A stretch of DNA of 64,000 nt from the NCBI GenBank assembly GCA_011772475.1, contig WVZK01000158.1, positions 1 through 64,000 of the forward strand, given 5' to 3'. The stretch is from Candidatus Aminicenantota bacterium (GTDB lineage: Bacteria; Acidobacteriota; Aminicenantia; Aminicenantales; Aminicenantaceae). Position 1 is the first letter of the stretch. Each line of letters starts with the position of its first letter. A program made the position numbers and the translations under genes. Positions 27,813 through 37,681 of the stretch are shown here, piece after piece. A model generated the notes under the pieces. It was not told the origin of the DNA. It was given only the letters and a program-made list of their open reading frames with translations, and searched no databases.

Positions 27813-28847
27813 TTAGCGGAGGATAAATCCTTCCCGCAGCGGGTCTCCAGGATCAATCAAAAATTCGTGGCGCCCGGTTACGCAAGCTGAGCCCTCCACC
27901 TCTGTGATGACTGCAGAGTAAGGCCCAAAGTTAGTGATTTCGATGATCTGTCCTGTAAAACGAGTCCCGATGATACTCTCGATGACTATGGGCTGGTTTA
28001 GTTCAACCTCGCCACGTTCATGAAGCAAGGCAAGACGGCCGCTGACACCAGTGCCAGTAGGTGATCGATCTACCTCTCCCTCGGCAAAAACGCATACATT
28101 GCGGCTGTGCGCATCCTGAGCTTGGGGAGGAGCGATGAAGATGGTTCCATAGAGAAAGTTAAGATCCTCTTCAAAAGGGTGAACGACGGGCGAGCTCTCC
28201 ACCACTGCTTGCTTGATAGCCTTACCCTTTTCAATAAGGCTGCGGAATTCCTCTGGCTTGCAGGCCAAACCAACATCCTCAGCCTTCACGTAAGCGTAAA
28301 ACGCTCCGCCAAAAGCAATATCATATCTAACTTCGTCCAATCCCGGCACTTGAACAACCTTATCCAGGGCAAAGACAAAGGAGGGAACGTTTTGAAAAGA
28401 GACGCGTTGAACCCTATCATCTGCTACCTTTGCATGGGCAGTAACGAGCCCGGCAGGAGTATCAATTTTGATGCTGGTTTCAGGCTCACTCATGGGTAGA
28501 ATGCCAGTCTCCAGAGCAACTGTTGCCAGGGCAATGATGCCGTGGCCACACATAGTACTAAAACCTTCGTTGTGCATAAATAAGACACCGAGGTCAGCCA
28601 GCGGAGTTACGGGAGGGGTTAGGATGCAGCCGTACATGTCAGCGTGCCCCCTTGGCTCCCACATTAGGGCTTTTCGAAGGTGATCCATATTTTCCCTTAG
28701 ATAAGCACGGCGGGCCAGGATAGTATCCCCTGGTACATCAGGAAAACCTCCGGTAATAATCCGCAGTGGTTCGCCTTCTGTATGCGCATCTATGGTGGTT
28801 ATTTTCAGCCAATTATCAGGCGGTGACCAGTGTTTCATCTTTTCCAT
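27813..28847 (-). CDS. Proline racemase superfamily; probable trans-3-hydroxy-L-proline dehydratase (Cys/Thr active-site pair)
   Basis: FSTMCGHGIIALAT first site Cys; RSPTGTGVSGRLALL second site Thr instead of Cys. Confidence 0.85.
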   Translation of the reverse strand: MEKMKHWSPPDNWLKITTIDAHTEGEPLRIITGGFPDVPGDTILARRAYLRENMDHLRKALMWEPRGHADMYGCILTPPVTPLADLGVLFMHNEGFSTMCGHGIIALATVALETGILPMSEPETSIKIDTPAGLVTAHAKVADDRVQRVSFQNVPSFVFALDKVVQVPGLDEVRYDIAFGGAFYAYVKAEDVGLACKPEEFRSLIEKGKAIKQAVVESSPVVHPFEEDLNFLYGTIFIAPPQAQDAHSRNVCVFAEGEVDRSPTGTGVSGRLALLHERGEVELNQPIVIESIIGTRFTGQIIEITNFGPYSAVITEVEGSACVTGRHEFLIDPGDPLREGFILR

Positions 28848-28925
28848 TTTAAATCTCCTTTAAAATAATAAAGCGTCACCTAATGCATCGGTCTGAAGCA
28901 AATCATAAAAAGCACAAAAAAACAC

Positions 28926-29037
28926 AAAAAAAGGGGACAGGCTACTTTTGAGGAAAAAAGGAGGGAAAGAGCAAAAAAGGAAGACAGAAAATGCAGATTT
29001 GCCACTTAAATAAAAAAAAGTAGCCTGTCCCCTTTTT
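28926..29037. repeat. R2 paired inverted repeat
   Basis: AAAAAAAGGGGACAGGCTACTTTT ... AAAAAAAAGTAGCCTGTCCCCTTTTT, arms separated by about 60 bp. Confidence 0.9.
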
Positions 29038-29088
29038 CCTGTCATAAAAAATGCTCCATGAAGCTTATTCCTGTTTTATCCTGATCTG

Positions 29089-30003
29089 TTACGCCTTCTC
29101 TCTGTGGCGACGAGCCAGCAAGTATGTTTCTTCAATGCCTTTAACGCTGACTGCCTCTGTGGCTAATTCAAGTCCGCAGGATGCTGCGGTGAACGGATCT
29201 TGGCCCTCAGCTAGCTTCGCGACCGCACCTCCACAAAAAACATCGCCGCATCCTGTAGTATCAACTATGCTCTTGACCTCAGGTGATCGGATTCTTTTAA
29301 ACTCTTCTGGTGTCATCACCAAAACACCGTCTTTTCCCAAAGTTACAAAAACCGCCTTTGCGCCCAGATTAAAAGCTTCCTTGCCAAAAGCTAACACATC
29401 TCCTTCAGAATATCGTTTATCTGGATCACCAAGCATGGAAAACAGCTCTTTCTCGTTTACCTGGATGAAGCTTACTCCTTCTATCCATTCTTTCCCCTCT
29501 GTCAAAGGAAGGTACTCGCGGGGAACATTGAGCTCTTTGGAGAGGGGAAGAGAATGAATATCTAGCCATAAAGGGATTTTTGCGGATGCGACTATTTTTC
29601 TCCAATCAGAAAGCTTGATATCAAAACCCGAATTTATGATTAGAATGAGCATTCCCAGCTTATGCATGTCTTCTATAACCTGGCGCGGACTTAAGTGCGG
29701 AACCACAGCTCTTAATGTCTCAACTCTCTCCCCTTTTTCTGGATAATGAAGGTGAACCTGGTTTCCTGCACCAGGAACCTGGCATATTCCTTCTCGTCGA
29801 AGAGCAGGCCATTTTTCAACCGTCTTTTTTACATCTTGGATTAATTCTTCTCCAAGATTAGTGTAGAGATGCACTTGTTTTCCCAAGCCACACAGGACAG
29901 CGGCTTGATAAAGAACTCCTCCCAAGCCTCTGATCGTCTGGCCAGAATCAAAGGTGATCTCATCAGAGGTTATGGTTCCGACAAGGCCGAGATCTATGTT
30001 CAT
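29089..30003 (-). CDS. PfkB family carbohydrate kinase
   Basis: VDTTGCGDVFCGGAVAKLAEG PfkB signature. Confidence 0.9.
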   Translation of the reverse strand: MNIDLGLVGTITSDEITFDSGQTIRGLGGVLYQAAVLCGLGKQVHLYTNLGEELIQDVKKTVEKWPALRREGICQVPGAGNQVHLHYPEKGERVETLRAVVPHLSPRQVIEDMHKLGMLILIINSGFDIKLSDWRKIVASAKIPLWLDIHSLPLSKELNVPREYLPLTEGKEWIEGVSFIQVNEKELFSMLGDPDKRYSEGDVLAFGKEAFNLGAKAVFVTLGKDGVLVMTPEEFKRIRSPEVKSIVDTTGCGDVFCGGAVAKLAEGQDPFTAASCGLELATEAVSVKGIEETYLLARRHREKA

Positions 30004-30114
30004 TTGCTCTTTTTTTATAACTGTGAGTAATAAAAATCGCTATTTTCGTCAAAATTTATAACTGTGTGTTATAAATATGATATATTAATGAATCTGGAGT
30101 TAAAAGGAAAAAAG

Positions 30115-31383
30115 ATGAATGACCTGAAAGAAAAAGCGCGAGCGCTCATTGATGAATTCAAGGGAAAAAACTATATCTACGGAATCGACTGCCTGCACAG
30201 AGTTGGCCAGCTCTCAGCACCTATGGGGCAAAAAGTGCTACTAGTCACAAGCCTTCAAAAGCGCGATCCTAAGAGCTACCAGAATATTATCGAAGCCCTG
30301 GTCGCATCTGGATTGGAAATCGCGGGGCCCTTTCTATCTGCTCAGCCAAACTCTCCGAAAGAAGATGTTTCGAGGATAAAACAGGAAATCCTAAGAGAGA
30401 AACCTGACTTTGTGCTAGTCGCCTCGGGTGGCTCTGGAATCGATGCTTCAAAAGCAGCTATCGTCCTGGCATTATTAGGTGGCGATACCGAAGATTACTT
30501 CGGCATTGGGAAAGTAACCGAAAAACTACTCAGCGAGGGAAAGAAGCTTCTTCCTTGTGTTGCTGTCCAGACGGCCTCAGGCTCTTCAGCCCACCTGACA
30601 AAATACTCCAACATAACTGATCTTAGGACAAGCCAGAAAAAGATTATCGTCGATGAAGCTGTTATCCCTCCGAAAGCTCTTTTTGATTATGGTCTTACAA
30701 AATCCATGTCAACCTCGTTCACCTTGGATGGCGCCTTTGATGGTCTGGCCCATTGCCTCGAAGTCTACTACGGTGCAAGCCCTGAATCAGGCGAGAAAGC
30801 CCAGGAAATTACGCTGACAGGGATTGAGCTTATCGTGTCTTTTATAGAAAAGGCAGCGGCTGATCCTTTCGACATGGAAGCCAGGGAAGCCCTTGGCTTA
30901 GGAACGGACCTCGGCGGTTACGCCATCATGGTGGGAGGAACAAACGGCGCTCACCTCACAAGTTTTTCTCTGGTGGATATTCTCAGTCACGGTCGAGCCT
31001 GCGCTATGCTTAATCCATATTATACAGTCTTCTTTGCTCCTTCCATCCAGAAACAGCTCAAAAAGCTTGCTCATCTGTTTTCAAAATACCATTTGACCGA
31101 TAAATCTTCATCATCATTTGAGGGACGAGAATTAGGCCTGGCAGTGGCCAAAGCCCTAATTGCCTTGAGCAAGCGCGTTGGCTATCCGACTACCCTTGGC
31201 GAAATTGGCGGGATGAGCAGGGCTCACATAGATAGAGCTCTCCAAGGAGCCAAAAATCCAAAACTTGAGACAAAACTCAAAAACATGCCTGTTCCCTTGA
31301 CTGCAGACATGGTTGACAAATACATGAAGCCCATCCTGGAAGCTGCGCTGAATGGAGATTTCAGTCTTATAAGAAACCTTTAA
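30115..31383 (+). CDS. Iron-containing alcohol dehydrogenase
   Basis: VASGGSGIDASKAAI, QTASGSSAHLT, AFDGLAHCLEVYYG, SHGRACA; ATG 30115 after AAAAGG. Confidence 0.88.
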   Translation: MNDLKEKARALIDEFKGKNYIYGIDCLHRVGQLSAPMGQKVLLVTSLQKRDPKSYQNIIEALVASGLEIAGPFLSAQPNSPKEDVSRIKQEILREKPDFVLVASGGSGIDASKAAIVLALLGGDTEDYFGIGKVTEKLLSEGKKLLPCVAVQTASGSSAHLTKYSNITDLRTSQKKIIVDEAVIPPKALFDYGLTKSMSTSFTLDGAFDGLAHCLEVYYGASPESGEKAQEITLTGIELIVSFIEKAAADPFDMEAREALGLGTDLGGYAIMVGGTNGAHLTSFSLVDILSHGRACAMLNPYYTVFFAPSIQKQLKKLAHLFSKYHLTDKSSSSFEGRELGLAVAKALIALSKRVGYPTTLGEIGGMSRAHIDRALQGAKNPKLETKLKNMPVPLTADMVDKYMKPILEAALNGDFSLIRNL

Positions 31384-31448
31384 ACGAAGACGGGAGGGAA
31401 AAACGAAAAAGACAAGACACAGAGCAAAAAAGTAACGTGGAATAAGCA

Positions 31449-32870
31449 GTGAAGACTAAGCGAACAAAAATGAAAGAAGTCATCCTGAATTTGGGTCATA
31501 GTATTTTTCCGGTAAGTGTTCCAGACCAGACTGAAGTCTACCCAATGGGAAAAGCTGTGCCGCTTTCTAACTCTGAGAAAAAAATCCGCGACGCTCTCGC
31601 AAACCCTATTGACAGCCCGCCCCTCAGAACATTGGTGAGTCAAAAACTTAAATCTAAACCTAAAGCAAAAGCGGTTGTGGTTATTTCAGATAACACTCGT
31701 CCGGTTCCGTATAAGGGGGAATCAGGAATCCTTTTTCCTCTCATTGACGAAATGATAAAATCCGGAATTCCGCCTTCCCGGATTCTACTTCTTGTGGCAA
31801 CGGGAACCCACAGGCCGATGAACGAGAAAGAGCTCAGGGAGATGCTTGACTCCCGAATTTTCACCCTTGGCCTTCAAATGATAAATCATGATAGCAGGAA
31901 GTCCAGTAATATGGTCTCTGTAGGAAAGACAGAACTCGGCGGTGAAATCCTTCTTAATCGCTACTATGTAGAAAGCGATTTGAAAATTCTCACCGGTCTT
32001 GTCGAAAGCCACTTCATGGCCGGAGTTTCAGGAGGAAGAAAATCCATCTGCCCTGGCCTTATTTCAGAATCATCGACCTATGTCCTTCACAGCGGGCCTG
32101 TTCTCGCCTCCCCTAAAGCAGCGGACTTAATCCTCGAAGGAAATCCTGTTCATGAAGAAGCGCTTAGAGTGGCTAGAATGGCCGGTTGTGACATGATAGT
32201 CAACGCCACTCTCGACTCAAACTACAAACTAACAGGAATCTTTGCGGGCCATATGGAATCCGCTCATTTAGAAGCCGTTAAGACGCTTCGAACCTGGGCT
32301 GAAATTCCTATCAAGAAAGAATATGATCTTGTGCTTAGTCATACAGGCTTTGTAGGAGTTAATCACTACCAGGCAGCCAAAGGAGCCCTGACATGCATTC
32401 CGCTGATAAAGAAGAATGGGATCTGTGTTCTAGCTGCGCAACATACAGATCCTGATCCAATAGGAGGAGTCAACTACAAAAAAATGATCAGGCTTCTTGG
32501 AGAATTGGGTGAAGAAAAATTCATGAAGATGATCCTTGAACCATCCTGGATTTTCGTTCCCGAGCAATGGGAGGCCCAGATGTGGGCTCGGCTTTTCAAA
32601 AAAATTTCCCCTGAAGACATCATCTATTGCTCTCTTGAAATTCCTGAAGAATCTTTTTCCTGGATTCCGGGAACAGATGCCAGAACATTAGCCCCGAATG
32701 CGCAAATCCTCAAGGAGCTTGTGGAAACGTCCGTTGCCTGGGCAGTAGAGAAGCTCAGGCTGCGCTTGGGCAGAGAGCCTCAAATCGCTTTCCTACCCGA
32801 TGGCCCTTACGGCATTCCTGTATCCGGCCCCAAGGAGCAGCAACAGATTAAAGCAGATAAGGATGCTTAG
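31449..32870 (+). CDS. LarA-like nickel-pincer-dependent racemase (DUF2088 family)
   Basis: SDNTRPVP, ATGTHRPMNEKEL, GVSGGRKSICPGL. Confidence 0.9.
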   Translation: MKTKRTKMKEVILNLGHSIFPVSVPDQTEVYPMGKAVPLSNSEKKIRDALANPIDSPPLRTLVSQKLKSKPKAKAVVVISDNTRPVPYKGESGILFPLIDEMIKSGIPPSRILLLVATGTHRPMNEKELREMLDSRIFTLGLQMINHDSRKSSNMVSVGKTELGGEILLNRYYVESDLKILTGLVESHFMAGVSGGRKSICPGLISESSTYVLHSGPVLASPKAADLILEGNPVHEEALRVARMAGCDMIVNATLDSNYKLTGIFAGHMESAHLEAVKTLRTWAEIPIKKEYDLVLSHTGFVGVNHYQAAKGALTCIPLIKKNGICVLAAQHTDPDPIGGVNYKKMIRLLGELGEEKFMKMILEPSWIFVPEQWEAQMWARLFKKISPEDIIYCSLEIPEESFSWIPGTDARTLAPNAQILKELVETSVAWAVEKLRLRLGREPQIAFLPDGPYGIPVSGPKEQQQIKADKDA

Positions 32871-32906
32871 GCGAAAGCATATTTTTGCTAGGCTGATCAG
32901 GGACAG

Positions 32907-33617
32907 ATGATTTATCATCTAGGGACTTCTGGCTGGAGTTATAATGATTGGAGAGGAAGGTTCTATCCTGAAGAGATTTCTCAAAAAGAATGGCTTCCTT
33001 TTTATTCCCAACATTTCAGCACGGTAGAGATAAACATGACCTTCTACCGTTATCCAAAGCCAGAGACTCTAAAAGGCTGGCTGGATAAAGTTCCTGAAGA
33101 TTTTAAATTTACTCTTAAAGCTAACCGTCAGATTACGCACCGGAAAAGAATAAAGGGAGTCAAAAACGAAGTAAGGTATTTTTACGTTCTGGCAGATTCC
33201 CTCGGCCATAAACTAGGATGCATACTTTTTCAGCTCCCACCTTTTCTTACTATGGACTTAGTTCTACTCGAAGAATTCCTTTCCACGCTTTCCCCAAAAT
33301 ACAAAAACGTTATCGAGTTTCGTCATGAAAGCTGGTACGAAGATGAAGTCTACAAGCTCCTAAAATCTTATAATGTCATATTCTGCACTGTCTCCTCGGC
33401 AAAAGTGCCGAAGGATGTTGTCGAAACAGCAGAGAGCGCTTATTTCCGCTTTCATGGTCTTACTGGCGGATACAAATACAGCTATTCAGAAAAAGAATTA
33501 AAAAAATGGGCTGAAACCATAAGAAAGACAAAGGTCATGGAAAGTTTTGTTTATTTCAACAATGACTATCATGCTTATGCAGTCGAGAACTGCAGGGCAT
33601 TAAGGGAATTCCTGTAG
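32907..33617 (+). CDS. DUF72 domain protein
   Basis: LGTSGWSYNDWRGRFYPEEI, FTLKANRQITH, EFRHESWY. Confidence 0.93.
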   Translation: MIYHLGTSGWSYNDWRGRFYPEEISQKEWLPFYSQHFSTVEINMTFYRYPKPETLKGWLDKVPEDFKFTLKANRQITHRKRIKGVKNEVRYFYVLADSLGHKLGCILFQLPPFLTMDLVLLEEFLSTLSPKYKNVIEFRHESWYEDEVYKLLKSYNVIFCTVSSAKVPKDVVETAESAYFRFHGLTGGYKYSYSEKELKKWAETIRKTKVMESFVYFNNDYHAYAVENCRALREFL

Positions 33618-33638
33618 CATAGGCAGATCAGCGAATAG

Positions 33639-33665
33639 ATAGGTTTGATGAATCAAACCCCTACA
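33639..33665. repeat. R1 repeat
   Basis: ATAGGTTTGATGAATCAAACCCCTACA. Confidence 0.85.
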
Positions 33666-33678
33666 TTTGGAAAAAGCG

Positions 33679-33705
33679 GTGAGCTTGATAAATCAAGCCC
33701 TTACA
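33679..33705. repeat. R1 repeat
   Basis: GTGAGCTTGATAAATCAAGCCCTTACA. Confidence 0.85.
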
Positions 33706-33756
33706 TAAGATCAAAACCTAGGCATTATAAACCTGACTCTCTTATTTTGAAAAAAG

Positions 33757-33783
33757 GTGGGTTTGATGAATCAAACCCCTACA
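33757..33783. repeat. R1 repeat
   Basis: GTGGGTTTGATGAATCAAACCCCTACA. Confidence 0.9.
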
Positions 33784-33915
33784 TAAATCAAGCCGCCACA
33801 TAAGATGACAAGGGGTTAGGTTGATGGGAAAATCGGGAAAAAGTTGACGGCGTCTGAGGACTTGACTAAAATAGAGCCCGATGAAATCAGCTATACTCTT
33901 AATAAGGGGCAAGTT

Positions 33916-34545
33916 ATGAAAAGAATTCATAAGCTATTCATTCTATTCCTGGCTTTCAGCTTTTTTATTTTCACCGTACATTCAATTTCAGAAAGCCAGC
34001 CTGAAATACCCGAGACTAAACTTCCCGTGCTTATCACTTCCTGCGGCCAAAGTCCTGGTCCAATTATGCTTAAAGTAATATTTATGAAGTTAAAGCTCGA
34101 GGCTGAGCCCAAAGCATATGAGGTTATTGAATTGGCTATTGCCGAAGATCTCAAAGCGATGAAGGAAGCAGGCACACCTTTCAAATCCATCATCATCGTC
34201 ATGGGAGCAAGCCTTAAGGGAATGGGAGCAGCTGGAATATCCATCGATGATGAGTTGTCCAGGACTTCTAAATTGATCGAGGAAGCACGCCGTCAGGGTA
34301 TCACCATCATCGGGGCCCACATCGAGGGCATGAAAAGAAGAGCCCAAGGTGCTGCTGTGGGCGACAACACAGATGAGCTGAGCATTGATGCTGTCGCTCC
34401 TAAATCTGACCTTCTGGTTATAATCAAGGAAGGAAATGCAGACGGCCGCTTTACCACAATCGCCAATGAAAAAAACATTCCCATGATCGAGGCTGAAAAG
34501 ACTTTAGACCTTCTTTCTGAATTCAAGAAACTCTTCAAGAACTAG
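33916..34545 (+). CDS. DUF6305-like exported protein
   Basis: Signal peptide; LPVLITSCGQSPGPIMLKVIFMKL ... IIVMGASLKGMGAAGISIDDEL. Confidence 0.75.
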   Translation: MKRIHKLFILFLAFSFFIFTVHSISESQPEIPETKLPVLITSCGQSPGPIMLKVIFMKLKLEAEPKAYEVIELAIAEDLKAMKEAGTPFKSIIIVMGASLKGMGAAGISIDDELSRTSKLIEEARRQGITIIGAHIEGMKRRAQGAAVGDNTDELSIDAVAPKSDLLVIIKEGNADGRFTTIANEKNIPMIEAEKTLDLLSEFKKLFKN

Positions 34546-34615
34546 AGCTCGTCCGAAAGCTATAGGATTTAAATCATCGTTGGAAATGAGTGTTTGAAAA
34601 ATGGAGCTTGGAAAA

Positions 34616-34680
34616 ACGGGGCCTAAAAACGGGACCTAAAAACGGGGCCAGGCCCCAATTCTTGGTTCCATTTTTATAGT
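34616..34680. repeat. R2-type repeat cluster (GGGGCCAGGCCCC variant)
   Basis: AAAAACGGGGCCTAAAAACGGGACCTAAAAACGGGGCCAGGCCCC. Confidence 0.8.
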
Positions 34681-34701
34681 TCCAGGATCGCCTAATTTAA
34701 C

Positions 34702-35994
34702 GTGAGCATTTTTACTTCTACCCAAATAATCCTGGCTGTCATGGTGGTGACTTATATCATCGCCAAGGTTTTCAAAGTATCAACAGAACTCTCGATGTTT
34801 GCTGCCGCTCTGGCCGGAGGACTTGCTGGCGGAGTTGGAATCCCAGCCAGGCACATCGCTGAAGGAGCCTTTACCTACCTGGACATCACTCTCATCTTCA
34901 TCACAGCCACTCTCTTCATGAATATCTTAAAAGAATCTGGAGGTGTAGCTTTCGTCATAAGAGGAATCCTCAGGAAGTTTTTTCGCAGAAAATCTATTCT
35001 ATTCGTCCTGATCACTCTTCTTTTGCTGCTCCCTGGCGCTTTAACAGGTGCGGGCAGCGTAACAGTGTTGATAACCGGAGGCATGATAGCCGTAGTTTTG
35101 AGCTACATGGGAATCTCTAAACCGAAAACAGCTGCTATTATTTTTATCCTGGCCGGCTTGAGTGCGGCTGCGCCTCCAGTAAGTTTATGGGCGATGCTCA
35201 CCGCAGCAGGAGTCAACATGCCCTATGTAGGCTTCTTCCTGCCTTTACTTCTCCCTTGCCTGCTTCTTTCTCTGATTACAATCTTTATCCTGGGTTGGAG
35301 GGGAAAGCCAGTTAACCTGGAAAAAGCACTTAAAGAACTCCCTGAAGCGCCCCAAAAGATGAACTGGATTCGAGTCTCTCTCCCCTTTCTTATTTTTCTC
35401 TTTCTGGTGCTTGCAGGGAGAATCTGGCCTTACTCCCTTCCTGTAGTGGGGTTGCCGATGATGTTTATGGCGGCTGCTTTTATCAGCCTGCTGCTTTCCC
35501 CTGTGAAAATAAATTTTCTCAAGATCTCAAGAGACACTGTTCATCAACTACTTCCTTTGATCGGGACTTTAACCTGTGTCGGAATCCTGGTCCAGATAAT
35601 GACTCTCACCGGAGTCCGGGGGCTTATAGCCATTACCATAGTTACCCTGCCGCTGACTGCTGTATTCATCACTCTCTGCCTTGTTCTCCCTGCTTCAGAG
35701 GCTGTGCTGATGTGGGGAGCTGCCCCGGTTCTTGGCGTTCCTCTTGTTTTATTTTTCAACACAATCGGACTCAATCCTATCATTGCTCTGGCAGGGATGA
35801 GTGTCATCTGGCCTCTGGGCGATGCCCTCCCTCCGACAGCAATCATAGGACGCCTGACTGCAGACACCGTAGGAATGAAGGAACCATACACCGAACTCTT
35901 GAAATACTGCATCATTCCGGCTGCTATCATAATGGTTATAGGGACGCTGATGGTTATCTTTAGCAAGGAATTAGCTTTCTTTACTTTATTATAA
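34702..35994 (+). CDS. Multi-TM ion-transporter-superfamily permease (TRAP-large/C4-dicarboxylate-like; GTG start)
   Basis: About 10-12 hydrophobic segments; GAGSVTVLITGGMIAVVLSYMGI; preceding ATGAGC absent, GTG at 34702. Confidence 0.75.
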   Translation: MSIFTSTQIILAVMVVTYIIAKVFKVSTELSMFAAALAGGLAGGVGIPARHIAEGAFTYLDITLIFITATLFMNILKESGGVAFVIRGILRKFFRRKSILFVLITLLLLLPGALTGAGSVTVLITGGMIAVVLSYMGISKPKTAAIIFILAGLSAAAPPVSLWAMLTAAGVNMPYVGFFLPLLLPCLLLSLITIFILGWRGKPVNLEKALKELPEAPQKMNWIRVSLPFLIFLFLVLAGRIWPYSLPVVGLPMMFMAAAFISLLLSPVKINFLKISRDTVHQLLPLIGTLTCVGILVQIMTLTGVRGLIAITIVTLPLTAVFITLCLVLPASEAVLMWGAAPVLGVPLVLFFNTIGLNPIIALAGMSVIWPLGDALPPTAIIGRLTADTVGMKEPYTELLKYCIIPAAIIMVIGTLMVIFSKELAFFTLL

Positions 35995-36037
35995 GAATTT
36001 ACCTTTTTATAAAAATGCGGATTTTAGCTCATTGAAG

Positions 36038-36063
36038 GCGGGTTTGATAAATCAAACCCCTGT
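36038..36063. repeat. R1 repeat
   Basis: GCGGGTTTGATAAATCAAACCCCTG. Confidence 0.85.
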
Positions 36064-36162
36064 GGCTATTAGAATACAAATCTTGGCTGGTGAAAAAATG
36101 ATTAAGAATTTCGAGTCAAAAAAATCTCCGCGACTGGCGATTTTTAAGGAGGATATTTCCAT

Positions 36163-36312
36163 ATGATTATCACTATCCTTTATTATCTACTAACAGCCTA
36201 TATCGCCTTTCTTATCGTCTGGAACCTCCTCAAAAGGAAAAAATGGCAGGAGGAGATTCTTTACATAATAATTCTGATACCCTTTCTTTTAAGGTTATTC
36301 AGGCTTAAATAG
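36163..36312 (+). CDS. 49-aa membrane microprotein (not in supplied ORF track)
   Basis: MIITILYYLLTAYIAFLIVWNLLKRKKWQEEILYIIILIPFLLRLFRLK*; preceded by AAGGAGGATATTTCC; 9 bp before next gene. Confidence 0.7.
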   Translation: MIITILYYLLTAYIAFLIVWNLLKRKKWQEEILYIIILIPFLLRLFRLK

Positions 36313-36321
36313 AGGAAAATT

Positions 36322-37491
36322 ATGGCAATAAATTGGCTCTATCCACGAAAATTTATAGTGATTGTTTTGGGCCTGGTTCTCATGGTTTTTGCTGGTATGA
36401 GCTTTTATGAGAGCCGGCACCTCAAAGAGCCTGTTGTCCTGAGCCCGGGGGTGACTCAGGTAAAAAATTTGAGCGATTATTTCCCTGACATCAAAGGAAC
36501 CATAAACGATTCCAATATCTATGTTTTAGAAGGAGCCAAGCCTGGAGGCACAATTCTCATCCTTGGAGGAACCCATCCAGAAGAGCCCGGCAGCCGCCTT
36601 GCGACCTGGATTCTCGCCGAGAATGCGGTCGCTGATCAGGGGAGGCTTTTAGTGATCAACTCGGCTAATAGAAGCGCAACTACAGTGACGCGTTTGGGCG
36701 GAGGCTATCCCCCAGATTTTACAATCCCAACCGAGTGGGGAGGGCAAAAATTCCGCATGGGAGACCGCTGGTCAAATCCTCTTGACCAATGGCCCGATCC
36801 TGAAGTCTATATTCATTATCCAAGCCGACAGGAACTGGCTTACGTCGATATCCGAAATCTAAACAGAGCATTCCCTGGCCGGGCCAACGGCACTCTTACA
36901 GAAAAAACCTGCTATGCCCTTATTCAACTCATCATAAAAGAGGAAGTGGATATCGTAATCGACCTCCATGAGGCAGAGCTACAGTATCCGGTTATAAGCA
37001 CCATAGTTGCTCATGAGAAAGGGCAGGACCTGGCTGCTATGGCTTCTATGGTGATATCGGGCACAGAAGGATTCAGTATCGGGATGGAGTATTCTCCGCC
37101 AGCCTTGCATGGCTTATCTCACCGCGAGATCGGCGACCACACCCAAGCGATCTCTCTTCTCCTGGAAGCTCCTGAGCCTTTCCTTGATGCGACGCGAGGA
37201 CGGACAGGTAGAGAGCTTCTTCTTGAAGGAAAAGACGAGTTTGTAGTCAAGGCCGGAAAACACGGGCTTCTCTTCGAGAAAATGGACGAGAATGGATGGC
37301 CTGTTGAGGTAAGGGTTGGTCGGCACTGTTCAACCATACTTCAAATATTAGAAATATGGTCTGAAGAGAACCCCGAAAAATCTGTTTTGGTAAAAGGGAT
37401 ACCTAGTTATGCCGAGGTCATCGAAAAAGGCATAGGAGATTTCCTTCACGACCCAGCCAAGGCTGACCCGAAGAGAATTTACTATGAATAA
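36322..37491 (+). CDS. Succinylglutamate desuccinylase/aspartoacylase-like (M14-type) protein
   Basis: GGTHPEEPGSRLAT, RNLNRAFPGRANGT, DLHEAE. Confidence 0.85.
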   Translation: MAINWLYPRKFIVIVLGLVLMVFAGMSFYESRHLKEPVVLSPGVTQVKNLSDYFPDIKGTINDSNIYVLEGAKPGGTILILGGTHPEEPGSRLATWILAENAVADQGRLLVINSANRSATTVTRLGGGYPPDFTIPTEWGGQKFRMGDRWSNPLDQWPDPEVYIHYPSRQELAYVDIRNLNRAFPGRANGTLTEKTCYALIQLIIKEEVDIVIDLHEAELQYPVISTIVAHEKGQDLAAMASMVISGTEGFSIGMEYSPPALHGLSHREIGDHTQAISLLLEAPEPFLDATRGRTGRELLLEGKDEFVVKAGKHGLLFEKMDENGWPVEVRVGRHCSTILQILEIWSEENPEKSVLVKGIPSYAEVIEKGIGDFLHDPAKADPKRIYYE

Positions 37492-37516
37492 TTATAGCCA
37501 AAAAAAGAAAACATTA

Positions 37517-37620
37517 AAAAATGGGGCCATTAAAAAATGGGGCCAGGCCCCATTTTTGTAAACAAGAGGACATTCTCAACCTTTGGAAAGAACAATAGAA
37601 AATGGGGCCTGGCCCCTTTT
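37517..37620. repeat. R2-type repeat cluster
   Basis: ATGGGGCCATTAAAAAATGGGGCCAGGCCCCATTTTT ... AAAATGGGGCCTGGCCCCTTTT. Confidence 0.85.
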
Positions 37621-37681
37621 ATTATTTGCCTGCATCATGGATAATAAAGGATCAACATAAAAAATAAAAAGGAGATAAAAA

